The translations under genes were made by a program, and so were the position numbers. This document shows, in pieces, positions 25,481 through 33,401 of a stretch of 64,000 nucleotides of DNA; within the stretch, counting starts at the first letter, position 1, and each line of letters opens with the position of its first letter. The notes beneath the pieces were generated by a model that saw only the letters and a program-made list of their open reading frames with translations, had not been told where the DNA came from and ran no database searches. The stretch comes from Lentzea cavernae (lineage in GTDB: Bacteria; Actinomycetota; Actinomycetes; Mycobacteriales; Pseudonocardiaceae), in assembly GCF_014653695.1 (NCBI RefSeq), contig NZ_BNAR01000005.1:620001-684000 (forward strand), written 5' to 3'.

Positions 25481-25642
25481 TGGTGTGGCGCAGAACGTTG
25501 CCGGGGGAATTCGGGGTCAGACGGGTGCATCACGGTGCCGCCCCCACGGCCTCGTACTGGTTGTACGGGGGCGTGGGGGCGGCACCGTGAGGCGCCCTGC
25601 TGAGCGTGAATTACCTCGCCAACGTTCTGCGACGCGCCACTA
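25478..25642. mobile_element. 165-bp nested inverted-repeat element between convergent genes, MITE-like
   Basis: Outer arms 25478-25500 and 25620-25642 pair at 20 of 23 positions. Inside them CACGGTGCCGCCCCCACG (25531-25548) has a perfect 18-bp complement at 25572-25589, and CGTAC/GTACG (25553-25557, 25563-25567) pair within that loop. Both ends read CTAG, and the outermost TAG is the stop codon of the FAD oxidase on one side and of the dioxygenase on the other. Removing the element with one TA would restore a single CTAG in which both stops overlap. That is what insertion of an IS630/mariner-type miniature element at CTAG would leave. No transposase is inside. A bidirectional terminator is the main alternative, and it may do that job now. 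Confidence 0.6.
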
Positions 25643-26488
25643 GCTGCGCGGACCGACAGGCTGGTCGCCGCGGATGGTGATCCGGTGCATGACCCGGTGC
25701 TGGTCGCCGTAGTCGTCCACGGCGAGGTGAGCGGTGCTGCGGTTGTCCCACACCACCACGTCGCCCGGCGCCCACCGGTGGCGGACGCTGTACTCCTGGC
25801 GGCCGATGGCGGCGAAGAACAGGGCGAGCAGGGCGCGGCTCTCGGTCTCCGACACGTCCTTGACGTGCGTGGTGAAGCCGGGGTTCACGAAGAGGCTGCG
25901 TCGGCCGGTCTCCGGGTGCACGCGCACGACCGGGTGGGTGACGGGGTCGAGCGACCGGACCCGCTCGCCGTCCCAGAGGTTCCCCTCGCCGGACTGCCTG
26001 ACCTGCAACAGCTCCTCGAAGTCCTTGCGCCCGTCGTGGACCGCCTCCAGCTTGTCGGCCAGTTCGCGCAGGGGCGGTGACAACCAGAGGTAGGCGGCTT
26101 CCAAATCGGTCCAGCAGGTGTCGCCCCCGGTGGGCGGCAGGTCCACCGCGCGCAGGACGGAGCCCAGCGGCGGCGTGCGGGTGAACGTGACGTCGGTGTG
26201 CCACTCCGGGGCCTTGCCGCCGTCGCCGCTGTCGAGGACGTAGATCTCCGGGTGGTCGGCGTCGAGACCGGGCACCACGGGGTGGGCCGGTGTCAGCTCG
26301 CCGAGCGACGCGGCGAACGCCCGGTGCGCGGACGGGTTCAGCCGCTGGCCGCGGAACACCAGCACCTTGCGGTCCAGCAACGTCCGCCGGATCGCGGCCG
26401 ACGTCTCGGGAGCGAGCTCGTCCTCGAGGTCCACTCCGGACACCTGCGCGCCGATGGCGATCGTCAGCGGTTCGAACGAGAGCGTCAT
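25640..26488 (-). CDS. TauD/TfdA-type Fe(II)/2-oxoglutarate dioxygenase
   Basis: A 282-residue TauD-family dioxygenase that would hydroxylate taurine or another sulfonate next to sulfur, releasing sulfite. The iron ligands are H97 and D99 (EWHTD) and a late His in HRVMHRITIRGD near residue 269, followed by the 2-oxoglutarate-binding Arg. The TPAHPVVPGLDADHPEIYVLD stretch near 66-86 is typical. ATG 26488 overlaps the ATPase stop (ATGA), making it the last gene of the permease-binding protein-ATPase-dioxygenase operon. Alkyl sulfates are an alternative substrate (AtsK-like). Confidence 0.93.
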   Translation of the reverse strand: MTLSFEPLTIAIGAQVSGVDLEDELAPETSAAIRRTLLDRKVLVFRGQRLNPSAHRAFAASLGELTPAHPVVPGLDADHPEIYVLDSGDGGKAPEWHTDVTFTRTPPLGSVLRAVDLPPTGGDTCWTDLEAAYLWLSPPLRELADKLEAVHDGRKDFEELLQVRQSGEGNLWDGERVRSLDPVTHPVVRVHPETGRRSLFVNPGFTTHVKDVSETESRALLALFFAAIGRQEYSVRHRWAPGDVVVWDNRSTAHLAVDDYGDQHRVMHRITIRGDQPVGPRS

Positions 26489-27279
26489 GACTTCTCCACG
26501 AGCTGGTCGGGTCGGGAGGACAGGGTGGCCCGCACCGCGGCGCCCACTTCACCGCGCAGTGCCGCGTAGCGCGGCGAGCCGCGCAGTTCGTCGGCCGAGA
26601 CGCCCTGGCGGGGCAGATCGATGGGCAGGCTCAACGCGATCTGACCCGGGCGATCGGTGAGGACGATGACGCGGCTGCCGAGGAACACGGCCTCGTCGAC
26701 GCTGTGCGTCACGAACACGACCGATCTGCCGTCACCGGCGAGCGACCGCACGTCCTCCTGCAGCCGTTCCCTGGTCAGGGCGTCGAGCGCGGCGAACGGC
26801 TCGTCCATCAGCAGCAGGCGGGGACGTGCGGCGAGCGCGCGGGCGATGGCGACGCGTTGCTGCTGCCCGCCGGAGATCTCCCAGGTGCGGCGCGGACCGA
26901 GGCCGCCCAGTCCGACCAAGGCCAGCAGTTCCGCCGCCCGCGACGCCCTCTCCGGTTTCGGCACCTTCGCCCACTTCAGCGCCGTGCCGATGTTGCCGGC
27001 GACCGTGCTCCAGGGGAACAGCCGGGGTTGCTGGAACACCACCCCGACCTCACGTCCCGGCACCGGCAGGTGCCCGAGCAGCGTGACGTCCCCTGTGGAC
27101 GGACGCTCGAACCCGGCCAGCAGGCGCAGCAGGGTGCTCTTGCCCGACCCGGACGGGCCGACCACGACCAGGAACTCCCCCGGCTCCACCACCAGGTCCA
27201 GCGGGCCGAGTGCCGGGACCGGACCTTCCTTCGTCCGGTAGGAGTGTTCGACCCCGCGCAGTTCGGCGACCTCAGCCAC
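26485..27279 (-). CDS. Sulfonate/taurine-type ABC ATPase
   Basis: A 264-residue ATPase with Walker [10 protein letters not shown] at residues 41-49, Q-loop [10 protein letters not shown], signature ISGGQQQR, Walker [13 protein letters not shown] and switch His in FVTHSVDEA. The pattern matches TauB/SsuB. Its start overlaps the binding-protein gene by 8 bp and its stop overlaps the dioxygenase start (ATGA). Confidence 0.94.
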   Translation of the reverse strand: MAEVAELRGVEHSYRTKEGPVPALGPLDLVVEPGEFLVVVGPSGSGKSTLLRLLAGFERPSTGDVTLLGHLPVPGREVGVVFQQPRLFPWSTVAGNIGTALKWAKVPKPERASRAAELLALVGLGGLGPRRTWEISGGQQQRVAIARALAARPRLLLMDEPFAALDALTRERLQEDVRSLAGDGRSVVFVTHSVDEAVFLGSRVIVLTDRPGQIALSLPIDLPRQGVSADELRGSPRYAALRGEVGAAVRATLSSRPDQLVEKS

Positions 27280-28291
27280 GCCCGCCTCCCGGTGCCCTCA
27301 GCGCCGCCTGGAACGTCGCCAGGTCCGGCACCTGCTCGACCTTCTTCTGCGCGCTCAGGAACTCCGCCGTGTCGCGCAGGCGGTTCGCCAGCTTCCCGGG
27401 CGCCGCCGACGTGCCGAAGTAGTCGGGACCGCGCTGCTCGTCGTGGTCCAGGTAGATGTTCTGCTTGAGCTGGGCCAGGGCGTCGGCCTCCCCGATGCCG
27501 ATCTGCCGGCTGACCGCGGCCGCGACCTTCGCGGGATCGGTCTTGATCAGCTTGATCGCGTCGTTCGTGGCGGCCAGCCACTTGTCGACCACGTCCGCGT
27601 TGCCGTCGAGGAACTCCTTGCGCGCCACGGTGAACGTCAGCGTCGGCTTGCCGGAGGCCGCCAGCTTCGCGCTGTCGGTGAGCGTCACGCCGTCCTGCTG
27701 CAACACGCTCAGCACCGGCGTCCAGACGTAGGCGGCGTCGATGTCCCCGCGTTGCCACGCGGCCTGGATGTTCTGCGGTTCGAGGTCGACCAGCGTGACC
27801 GAGCCCGCGTCCACCCCGGCGAGTTCCAGCGCGGCGAGCAGGCTGTAGTGGGCGGTCGAGCTGAACGGCGCGGCGATCTTGCGGCCGGCCAGCTCCGAGA
27901 TCTTCGTGATCCCGGTGGCCTTGCGCACCACCAGTGCCTCGCTGTCGCCGATGACGTTCAGCAGCTCGATCACCTGGTACGGGATCTTCAGCGGCGGGCA
28001 CAGGCCGGCGGCGGCCGGGCTGCTGCCGATCACCGCGAGGTCGATCGCACCGCCCAGGAACGCGGTGTTGATGCTGGCACCGGAGTCGAAGGCGGTCCAG
28101 GTGATCTTGTGGTCCGGTAACGCCTTCTCCAGCGTCTGCTGGTCCTTCACCAGCAGCGTGCTGTCGGCGAAGTTCTGGAACGCCACCCGCACGCTCTTGC
28201 CCTCACCCGGTGACGAACCGCCCACCCCGCACGAGGCGAGCACCGGAGCGGAAGCGAGCAGGGCGAGCATGGTCCTGCGCGAGATCGGCAC
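27272..28291 (-). CDS. Sulfonate/taurine-type ABC substrate-binding lipoprotein
   Basis: A 339-residue TauA/SsuA-like binding protein. The N-terminus has a twin-arginine-like SRRTMLALLAS followed by a lipobox ending in Cys (PVLASC), so Tat export of a lipoprotein is possible. The mature part has VRVAFQNFADSTLLVKDQ near 34-51 and the DLAVIGSSPAAAG and DIDAAYVWTPVLS segments expected for this family. It lies 14 bp after the permease gene and overlaps the ATPase gene. Confidence 0.92.
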   Translation of the reverse strand: MPISRRTMLALLASAPVLASCGVGGSSPGEGKSVRVAFQNFADSTLLVKDQQTLEKALPDHKITWTAFDSGASINTAFLGGAIDLAVIGSSPAAAGLCPPLKIPYQVIELLNVIGDSEALVVRKATGITKISELAGRKIAAPFSSTAHYSLLAALELAGVDAGSVTLVDLEPQNIQAAWQRGDIDAAYVWTPVLSVLQQDGVTLTDSAKLAASGKPTLTFTVARKEFLDGNADVVDKWLAATNDAIKLIKTDPAKVAAAVSRQIGIGEADALAQLKQNIYLDHDEQRGPDYFGTSAAPGKLANRLRDTAEFLSAQKKVEQVPDLATFQAALRAPGGGRG

Positions 28292-28305
28292 GACGACTCC
28301 TCAGG

Positions 28306-29100
28306 TCAGGCGCGTCCGCGCCACGGGGACAACGCACGTTGGGCGGCCACGATCAGCGAGTCGATGATCAGGCCGGTGATGCCGATGACGAAGAGACCGA
28401 GGATGACCACCGCGGTCTGGTTGAAGCGCTGGGCGTTGAGCACCATGCCGCCGATCCCGTCCGCGCCGTTCACCGTCTCGGCCGCCACCACGGAGCTGTA
28501 GGCGATGCCGACGGCGAGCCGGACACCGGTGAGGATCTCCGGTCCCGACGCGGGCAGGATCACCGCGCGGATGACGTCGATCGCGTTGGCGCCCAACGCC
28601 TGCGCGGCCTCGACGTACTGCCGGTTGACGCCGCTCACCGCAGCCGCGGCGGCCACCGCCACCGGCGGGAACGCGGCGATCATCAGCAGGTAGACCTTGG
28701 GTTCCTCGTCGATGCCGAACCAGATCACCAGCAGGCTCAGGTAGGCCAGCGGCGGAAGGGCGCGCAGGAACGCCACGGCGGGTTCCGTCACGGCCCGGAC
28801 CACCGGGATCAGCCCCATCGCCAGCCCCAGCACGAGACCGAGCAGCACCCCGTAGAAGCACCCGTACCCGACCCGCCGCAGGCTGACGCCCAGCCGTTCG
28901 CCCAGCGTCGAACCGGCGTATCCGCCCTGGCCGTTGCCGTAGTCCGATGTGGACAGAAGCTGGTCCCACACCTGACCGGGACTGGGAAGCACGGCCGCCG
29001 GCCAGATCTGGGCCAGCGCGACCAACTGCCACACGAGGAACAGCGCGCCGATGGCCACCAGCCGCACCAGCAGCCACCGCGATGCCCGGATCTTGGTCAC
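28306..29100 (-). CDS. Sulfonate/taurine-type ABC permease
   Basis: A 264-residue TauC/SsuC-like permease and the first gene of its operon. It has an N-terminal helix (LVAIGALFLVWQLVAL), five more hydrophobic stretches and the coupling loop EAAQALGANAIDVIRAVILPASGPEI near residues 165-190. GTG 29100 is preferred to an in-frame ATG at 29124 because a good promoter ends seven bases before the GTG, predicting a leaderless transcript. It is divergent from the TetR gene at 29210. Confidence 0.9.
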   Translation of the reverse strand: MTKIRASRWLLVRLVAIGALFLVWQLVALAQIWPAAVLPSPGQVWDQLLSTSDYGNGQGGYAGSTLGERLGVSLRRVGYGCFYGVLLGLVLGLAMGLIPVVRAVTEPAVAFLRALPPLAYLSLLVIWFGIDEEPKVYLLMIAAFPPVAVAAAAAVSGVNRQYVEAAQALGANAIDVIRAVILPASGPEILTGVRLAVGIAYSSVVAAETVNGADGIGGMVLNAQRFNQTAVVILGLFVIGITGLIIDSLIVAAQRALSPWRGRA

Positions 29101-29107
29101 GCCGGAG

Positions 29108-29136
29108 AATGTACGCACGTACACATCCCCGGTCAG
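29108..29136 (-). promoter_or_regulatory. Promoter of the taurine-type operon with embedded palindrome
   Basis: On the minus strand CTGACC (29136-29131), 17 bases, TACATT (29113-29108), seven bases, GTG 29100. The perfect palindrome TGTACG-CA-CGTACA (29110-29123) overlaps the -10 box and spacer, an ideal place for repression. The TetR gene starting at 29210 is the likely binder. Confidence 0.65.
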
Positions 29137-29209
29137 GACCGTTCCGTATCGTGGTCCTCCGCGACGATGCCTCTTGCGCGGAGGCTCGACGAACCGCTAA
29201 GGAGCCACG

Positions 29210-29746
29210 ATGACGCGGCGGCACGACCCGCACCGCCGGCAACGGATCATCGAGGCCGCGGTCGAGGTGATCTCCGAGTCCGGCCTCGCGGCCCTCACCC
29301 ACCGGACCGCCGCCGCGCGCGCCGACGTGCCCCTGGGCTCCACCACCTACCACTTCCTGAGCCTCGACGAACTGCTCGACGCCGCCGTCCACACCGTCGC
29401 CGAACGCAACGTCGCGCGTCTGCGCGAGTGGGCGCTCTCGTTGCCGGCCCAGGCCGATCTGAGCACCGAGCTCGCCGGCTTCATCGTCCTGCTCGCCGGA
29501 GAGCACCGGCAGACCAGCGTGCTCGCCTACGAGTTGTACGGTGGCGCGCTGCGGCGACCGGCGTTGCGGGCCGCCAGCACGTCGTGGGACGAGATGCTCA
29601 CCGAGGTCTTCGAGTCCACAGTGGACGCCGCGACGGCTCGGGCGCTGACGGCGATGTTCAACGGGTTGCTCTACCAGGCGCTGGTGTCGCCCGGGAAGCC
29701 GGAGCAGGCGGACCTCGAGCAGGTGCTGCGCCGCCTGCTGGATTAG
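29210..29746 (+). CDS. TetR family regulator, probable repressor of the taurine-type operon
   Basis: A 178-residue TetR regulator. The DNA-binding domain covers residues ~10-55 (RIIEAAVEVISESGLAALTHRTAAARADVPLGSTTYHF by pattern), and the rest is a helical ligand domain. An AAGGAG ribosome-binding site precedes ATG 29210. It is divergent from the permease-led operon, and the palindrome at 29110-29123 lies in the shared gap. The last codons form one arm of a strong hairpin. Confidence 0.93.
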   Translation: MTRRHDPHRRQRIIEAAVEVISESGLAALTHRTAAARADVPLGSTTYHFLSLDELLDAAVHTVAERNVARLREWALSLPAQADLSTELAGFIVLLAGEHRQTSVLAYELYGGALRRPALRAASTSWDEMLTEVFESTVDAATARALTAMFNGLLYQALVSPGKPEQADLEQVLRRLLD

Positions 29747-29760
29747 CGCAGCACCTGCTC
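29717..29760 (+). terminator. 15-bp perfect hairpin overlapping the TetR stop codon
   Basis: GAGCAGGTGCTGCGC (29717-29731) pairs perfectly with GCGCAGCACCTGCTC (29746-29760) around a 14-base loop. The left arm and loop encode the last ten residues of the TetR protein and the stop lies at the foot of the right arm. There is no T-tract, so this would be an actinobacterial L-shaped hairpin or an mRNA-protecting structure. Confidence 0.55.
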
Positions 29761-30053
29761 ACGAAGACGAGAAGGACGCAATTCAGAACGGCGAGACGGC
29801 CGGGAAGTTCATGCTGATGAACCGCGAATAACCCATTCTGTTCACGAGTGTGACCAGCAGATATTTCCTCGTGAAATCCATTGATCAGTTCGACTCACGA
29901 CAACCTGCGCATTCGATGAATTCGACTGCGGACATCGACCGGATTCGCGCGATCCCGGCGTTGACCTCGCACGAACAACGCTCATAACATCCGGCGAGAA
30001 CCCGCCGCATTGGCCGGAAACCCTTTCTCCCAGCGTTGGGAAGTGGAGTCCTC
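29761..30053 (+). promoter_or_regulatory. Non-coding leader region with promoter of the pectate lyase gene
   Basis: This stretch has no supportable gene and is more AT-rich than its surroundings. TTGACC (29961-29966), 18 bases and TAACAT (29985-29990) form a good promoter, giving a leader of about 55 bases. A GGAG ribosome-binding site lies just before ATG 30054. AACAACGCTCATAAC (29974-29988) inside the spacer and -10 box loosely resembles the LacI-type operator at 31989-32000. Confidence 0.5.
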
Positions 30054-31760
30054 ATGGGCATTTCGGAACAGCCCGCGCGCTCGGCGCGACAACGTCGCGT
30101 CCGCGCCGGAGTGGTGTCGGGTGGCGCTGTCGTCGCACTGGTCACCGTACTCGCCGCGTGGCCCGGCATGGCCGCCACCGCGAACGCGGCGGGCACCTAC
30201 GTGGTGAAGAACGCCGGCAGCGGCCAGTGCCTCGACGCGGGAACCAGCCCGTCGAGCGGAACGCAGTTGCGGCAACAGGCGTGCGCCGGCCAGGAGTGGG
30301 TGCTGACCGACGTCAGCGGCGGGGTCCGGATCACCGCGGGAGGACTCTGCGTCGGCGTGCGCGACGCGTCCACCAGCGCGGGCAAGCCGGTCCAGCTGGA
30401 GACGTGCACCGGTGCGACGAGCCAGGTCTGGGCGCTGACGCCGAACGGCAGCGACTACCGCCTGGTCAACGCCAACGGCGGCAAGTGCCTGAACGTCAAG
30501 GACAACGCCACCACGTCAGGGGCGTTGGTGCAGACCAACTCCTGCGACGGCGCCGCCACCAAGCAGTGGACGCTCGGACCGGCCGGTGGCGGCCCGACGA
30601 GCACGACCACCACCACCACCACCACCACGACCACGACCACGGGGCCGACGACCACGACGACGAGCACGCCGCCCGCCAACGCGTTGTACGTGTCGCCGAC
30701 CGGTCGTGACGGCGCGAGCGGCACGATCTCCGACCCGACCACGCTGACGTCCGCGCTCCCCCGCGTCGCCGCGGGCGGCACGATCTTCCTGCGCGGTGGC
30801 ACGTACAGCTTCGCGCAGACGGTGACGATCCCGGCCACCAACAACGGCACGGCCGGTGCCCGCAAGAAGCTGGCGGCCTACCAGGGCGAGAAGCCGGTGC
30901 TGAACTTCTCGGCACAGACCGAGGACCCGGCCAACCGAGGCCTGGCGGTGATCGGCTCGTACTGGCACGTGCAGGGCGTCATCGTCGAACGGGCCGGGGA
31001 CAACGGCATCTTCGTCGGCGGCAGCAACAACATCTTCGAACGCACGATCACCCGGTTCAACCGCGACACCGGCCTGCAGCTCTCCCGGGCGCTGTCCAGC
31101 ACGCCGAAGGACCAGTGGCCGTCCTACAACCTGATCCTCAGCGCGGAGTCGCACGACAACGCCGACTCCGACGGGGAGGACGCCGACGGGTTCGCGGCCA
31201 AGCTCACGTCCGGGCCCGGCAACGTGTTCCGCTACTCCGTCGCGCACAACAACATCGACGACGGCTGGGACCTCTACACCAAGTCGGACACCGGGCCGAT
31301 CGGCGCCGTCACCATCGAGGACTCGCTGGCGTACAAGAACGGCACCCTGAGCAACGGCGGTCAGGCCGGCAACGGCGACCGCAACGGCTTCAAGCTCGGC
31401 GGCGAGGACATCGGCGTGAACCACACGATCACCCGCACGATCGCCTACGACAACGGCAAACACGGCTTCACCTACAACCGCAACACGGGCTCGATGGCGG
31501 TGTCGAGCAACCTCAGCATCGACAACGACGAGCGCAACTTCTCGTTCGACGCGGGCAGTTCGGTGTTCCGCGGCAACACGTCCTGCCGCAGCAGCAGCGG
31601 GAGCAACGACAAGGTCGTCGGCAGCTCCGACTCCTCCAACCAGTTCTGGTCGGGCACCAACGGCTCCCGGTGCTCCAGCTACACCGGAGCACTCGGCTGG
31701 TCGTTCGCCTCCGACGGCAAGCTCGTCGTCACCCTCGGCGGCAGGACCGTCGCCCTCTGA
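30054..31760 (+). CDS. Secreted pectate lyase, family PL9, with ricin-type CBM13 domain
   Basis: A 568-residue extracellular enzyme. A signal peptide with an extended basic n-region ends near residue 45 (NAAG). Residues ~50-175 form a ricin-B-type carbohydrate-binding domain with QxW-like repeats (GQEWVL, TSQVWAL, TKQWTL). A Thr-rich linker of ~30 residues follows, and residues ~205-568 are a right-handed beta-helix lyase. The PL9 hallmark is present: ENADGFAAKL-like EDADGFAAKLTSGPGNVFRYS and DDGWDLYTKSD, with Ca-binding Asp residues and a late GDRNGFKLGGE. It cleaves polygalacturonate outside the cell and precedes the arabinan-degrading set. A 17-bp tandem repeat crosses its stop codon. Confidence 0.92.
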   Translation: MGISEQPARSARQRRVRAGVVSGGAVVALVTVLAAWPGMAATANAAGTYVVKNAGSGQCLDAGTSPSSGTQLRQQACAGQEWVLTDVSGGVRITAGGLCVGVRDASTSAGKPVQLETCTGATSQVWALTPNGSDYRLVNANGGKCLNVKDNATTSGALVQTNSCDGAATKQWTLGPAGGGPTSTTTTTTTTTTTTTGPTTTTTSTPPANALYVSPTGRDGASGTISDPTTLTSALPRVAAGGTIFLRGGTYSFAQTVTIPATNNGTAGARKKLAAYQGEKPVLNFSAQTEDPANRGLAVIGSYWHVQGVIVERAGDNGIFVGGSNNIFERTITRFNRDTGLQLSRALSSTPKDQWPSYNLILSAESHDNADSDGEDADGFAAKLTSGPGNVFRYSVAHNNIDDGWDLYTKSDTGPIGAVTIEDSLAYKNGTLSNGGQAGNGDRNGFKLGGEDIGVNHTITRTIAYDNGKHGFTYNRNTGSMAVSSNLSIDNDERNFSFDAGSSVFRGNTSCRSSSGSNDKVVGSSDSSNQFWSGTNGSRCSSYTGALGWSFASDGKLVVTLGGRTVAL

Positions 31761-31806
31761 GCACCACCGCCCTCTGGCCACCGTCGCCCTCTGGCCACCG
31801 TCGCCA
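31746..31806. repeat. 17-bp tandem repeat across the pectate lyase stop codon
   Basis: Units start at 31746, 31763, 31780 and 31797 (last partial), consensus ACCGTCGCCCTCTGGCC. The first unit encodes the terminal TVAL and the TGA stop; in later units the TGA has become TGG. It looks like recent local duplication of the gene's end. Confidence 0.9.
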
Positions 31807-31816
31807 CCCATCGCAG

Positions 31817-31849
31817 GCCGGGTCGTCGCGTCAGCCGCGGCGGCCCGGC
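31817..31849 (+). terminator. Possible terminator after pectate lyase gene
   Basis: GCCGGG (31817-31822) pairs with CCCGGC (31844-31849), and the T-rich TTGTCCTTCTT follows. The loop is long (21 bases) and may fold further on itself. It is the only terminator-like structure between the lyase gene and the promoter at 31959. Confidence 0.4.
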
Positions 31850-31958
31850 TTGTCCTTCTTCGAATTCCGTCGAATGACGTTCGAATCGAATTCGACAATG
31901 GTCACCGCGCCACCGACCTCCTGTTATCGCTCACTTCACTTCGCCCCACACCTCACCA

Positions 31959-32000
31959 TTGCTTTGCAGCGCAGCTATGCCACATAGTGTTAACGCTAAC
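31959..32000 (+). promoter_or_regulatory. Promoter and LacI-type operator of the arabinan gene run
   Basis: TTGCTT (31959-31964), 18 bases, CATAGT (31983-31988), with transcription predicted within the palindrome GTTAACGCTAAC (31989-32000). The palindrome has the central CG and inverted GTTA/TAAC arms of LacI-family operators and covers the start site, so repression is expected. AGGAG precedes ATG 32038. Confidence 0.6.
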
Positions 32001-32037
32001 CCTGCGGGCCCCTCTCAATGGTGCAAGGAGCCGGTCC

Positions 32038-33390
32038 ATGCGTTTCCCCCTGCCGCGTGCCGTTCGTCCAGCCAGGAGGTGGGTGCTGGCGCTCGTCGCG
32101 GCCGTGCTCGCCGCCGGTGTTCCGGCCGCCTCGGCCGCCGGCCCCGTGCCGCACTACCTGATGACCGCGTTCACGAACAGCAGCGAGTCGAACATGTACG
32201 TCTACGACTCGGCGAACGCGACCGGCTTCACCCAGGTGAGGGCCAACGCCTACACGCCACCGTCGGGGCTGATCCGCGATCCCAGCGTCCTGCGGCACAC
32301 CGACGGCTACTACTACATCGTCTACACGACGAACTGGACGGGCGACACCATCGGTTTCGCCCGCAGCGCGGACTACGTGACGTGGACGTTCCTGCGCAAC
32401 GTCCGGGTAGGACTCAACGGGGCTACCGGCAGCACGTGGGCGCCGGAGTGGTTCAAGGACTCCGACGGCAGCGTGCACGTGGTCTTCTCCGCGTCCACGA
32501 CCGGAACGGCGGGACAGTTCAGGCCGTACCGGATCACCGCGGCCAACGCGGACCTCTCGGCGTGGAGCAGTCCTGTCGCGCTGGGCATCCCGGCCAACTT
32601 CATCGACAGCTTCCTGGTCAAGGTCGGTGGCACCTACCACAACTTCCTCAAGAACGAGACCACGAAGTACATCGAGCACGCCACCGCCACGTCGTTGAAC
32701 GGGCCGTGGACCTTCGTCGGCACGGGCAACTGGGCGGGCTGGGGCTCCGGGCTCGAAGGACCCGCGCTCGTGCGGCTGCCCGACGGCCGGTGGCGGATCT
32801 ACTTCGACCAGTACGGCCAGCGGCGGTACTTCTACGCCGACAGCGCGAACCTCACCAGCTTCGGCGCCAAGACCGAGCTGACCGGGCTGTCCGGCACCGC
32901 GCGGCACTTCACCGTGCTGCGGGAGGACTCCGGCGACGGCACGGCGGTGGCCACCGGCAGCCGGTCGCTGCGGTCGGTCAACCTGCCCGACCGCTACGCC
33001 CGCCACCGCGACGACCTGGGCTACGTCGAACCGGTGAGCTCGTCCAGCTCCGTCTCCGCGCGCCAGGACGCGACGTTCACCGTCGTGGCGGGTCTGGCGA
33101 ACGCGGGCTGCCACTCGCTGCGCTCGGTGAACTTCCCGGACCGCTACCTGCGGCACTACGACTTCCGCGTGCGGCTGGACGTCAACACGGGTGACGCGGT
33201 GTTCGCCCGCGACGCCACCTTCTGCGGCCGGGCCGGTCTCGCGGGCGGCGGGAGCACGTCGTTCGAGTCCTACTCCCACCCCGGCCGGTACCTGCGCCAC
33301 CTGAACCACGAGTTGCGGGTCGACTGGCGCACCTCCGACTCGGCGTTCGCCGGTGACGCGTCCTTCACCGTCACCGCACCACTGGCCTGA
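32038..33390 (+). CDS. Secreted GH43 glycosidase with C-terminal AbfB (CBM42) domain
   Basis: A 450-residue secreted protein with a Sec signal (basic start, VLALVAAVLAAGVPAASAAG). Residues ~35-305 form a five-bladed beta-propeller of GH43 type, with a candidate catalytic Asp in LIRDPSVLRHTDGYYYIVY and a Glu in LEGPALVRLPDGRWRIYF. Residues ~310-450 are an AbfB arabinose-binding domain with three RSVN...DRYLRH-type repeats (the third is SYSHPGRYLRH). It probably removes arabinose from arabinan or arabinoxylan. It is the first gene after the LacI-type operator, and 11 bp separates it from the next GH43 gene. Confidence 0.9.
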   Translation: MRFPLPRAVRPARRWVLALVAAVLAAGVPAASAAGPVPHYLMTAFTNSSESNMYVYDSANATGFTQVRANAYTPPSGLIRDPSVLRHTDGYYYIVYTTNWTGDTIGFARSADYVTWTFLRNVRVGLNGATGSTWAPEWFKDSDGSVHVVFSASTTGTAGQFRPYRITAANADLSAWSSPVALGIPANFIDSFLVKVGGTYHNFLKNETTKYIEHATATSLNGPWTFVGTGNWAGWGSGLEGPALVRLPDGRWRIYFDQYGQRRYFYADSANLTSFGAKTELTGLSGTARHFTVLREDSGDGTAVATGSRSLRSVNLPDRYARHRDDLGYVEPVSSSSSVSARQDATFTVVAGLANAGCHSLRSVNFPDRYLRHYDFRVRLDVNTGDAVFARDATFCGRAGLAGGGSTSFESYSHPGRYLRHLNHELRVDWRTSDSAFAGDASFTVTAPLA

Positions 33391-33401
33391 AAGGACAGTC
33401 G

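Noticed and set aside
25640-29100. Nitrate or cyanate transporter operon
   Set aside because: The terminal gene is a TauD-type dioxygenase with HxD and late His, so a sulfonate substrate is the better fit.
29885-30196. Small minus-strand frame in the leader region before the pectate lyase
   Set aside because: No ribosome-binding site, Cys/Arg-rich composition and overlap with a good promoter for the lyase gene.
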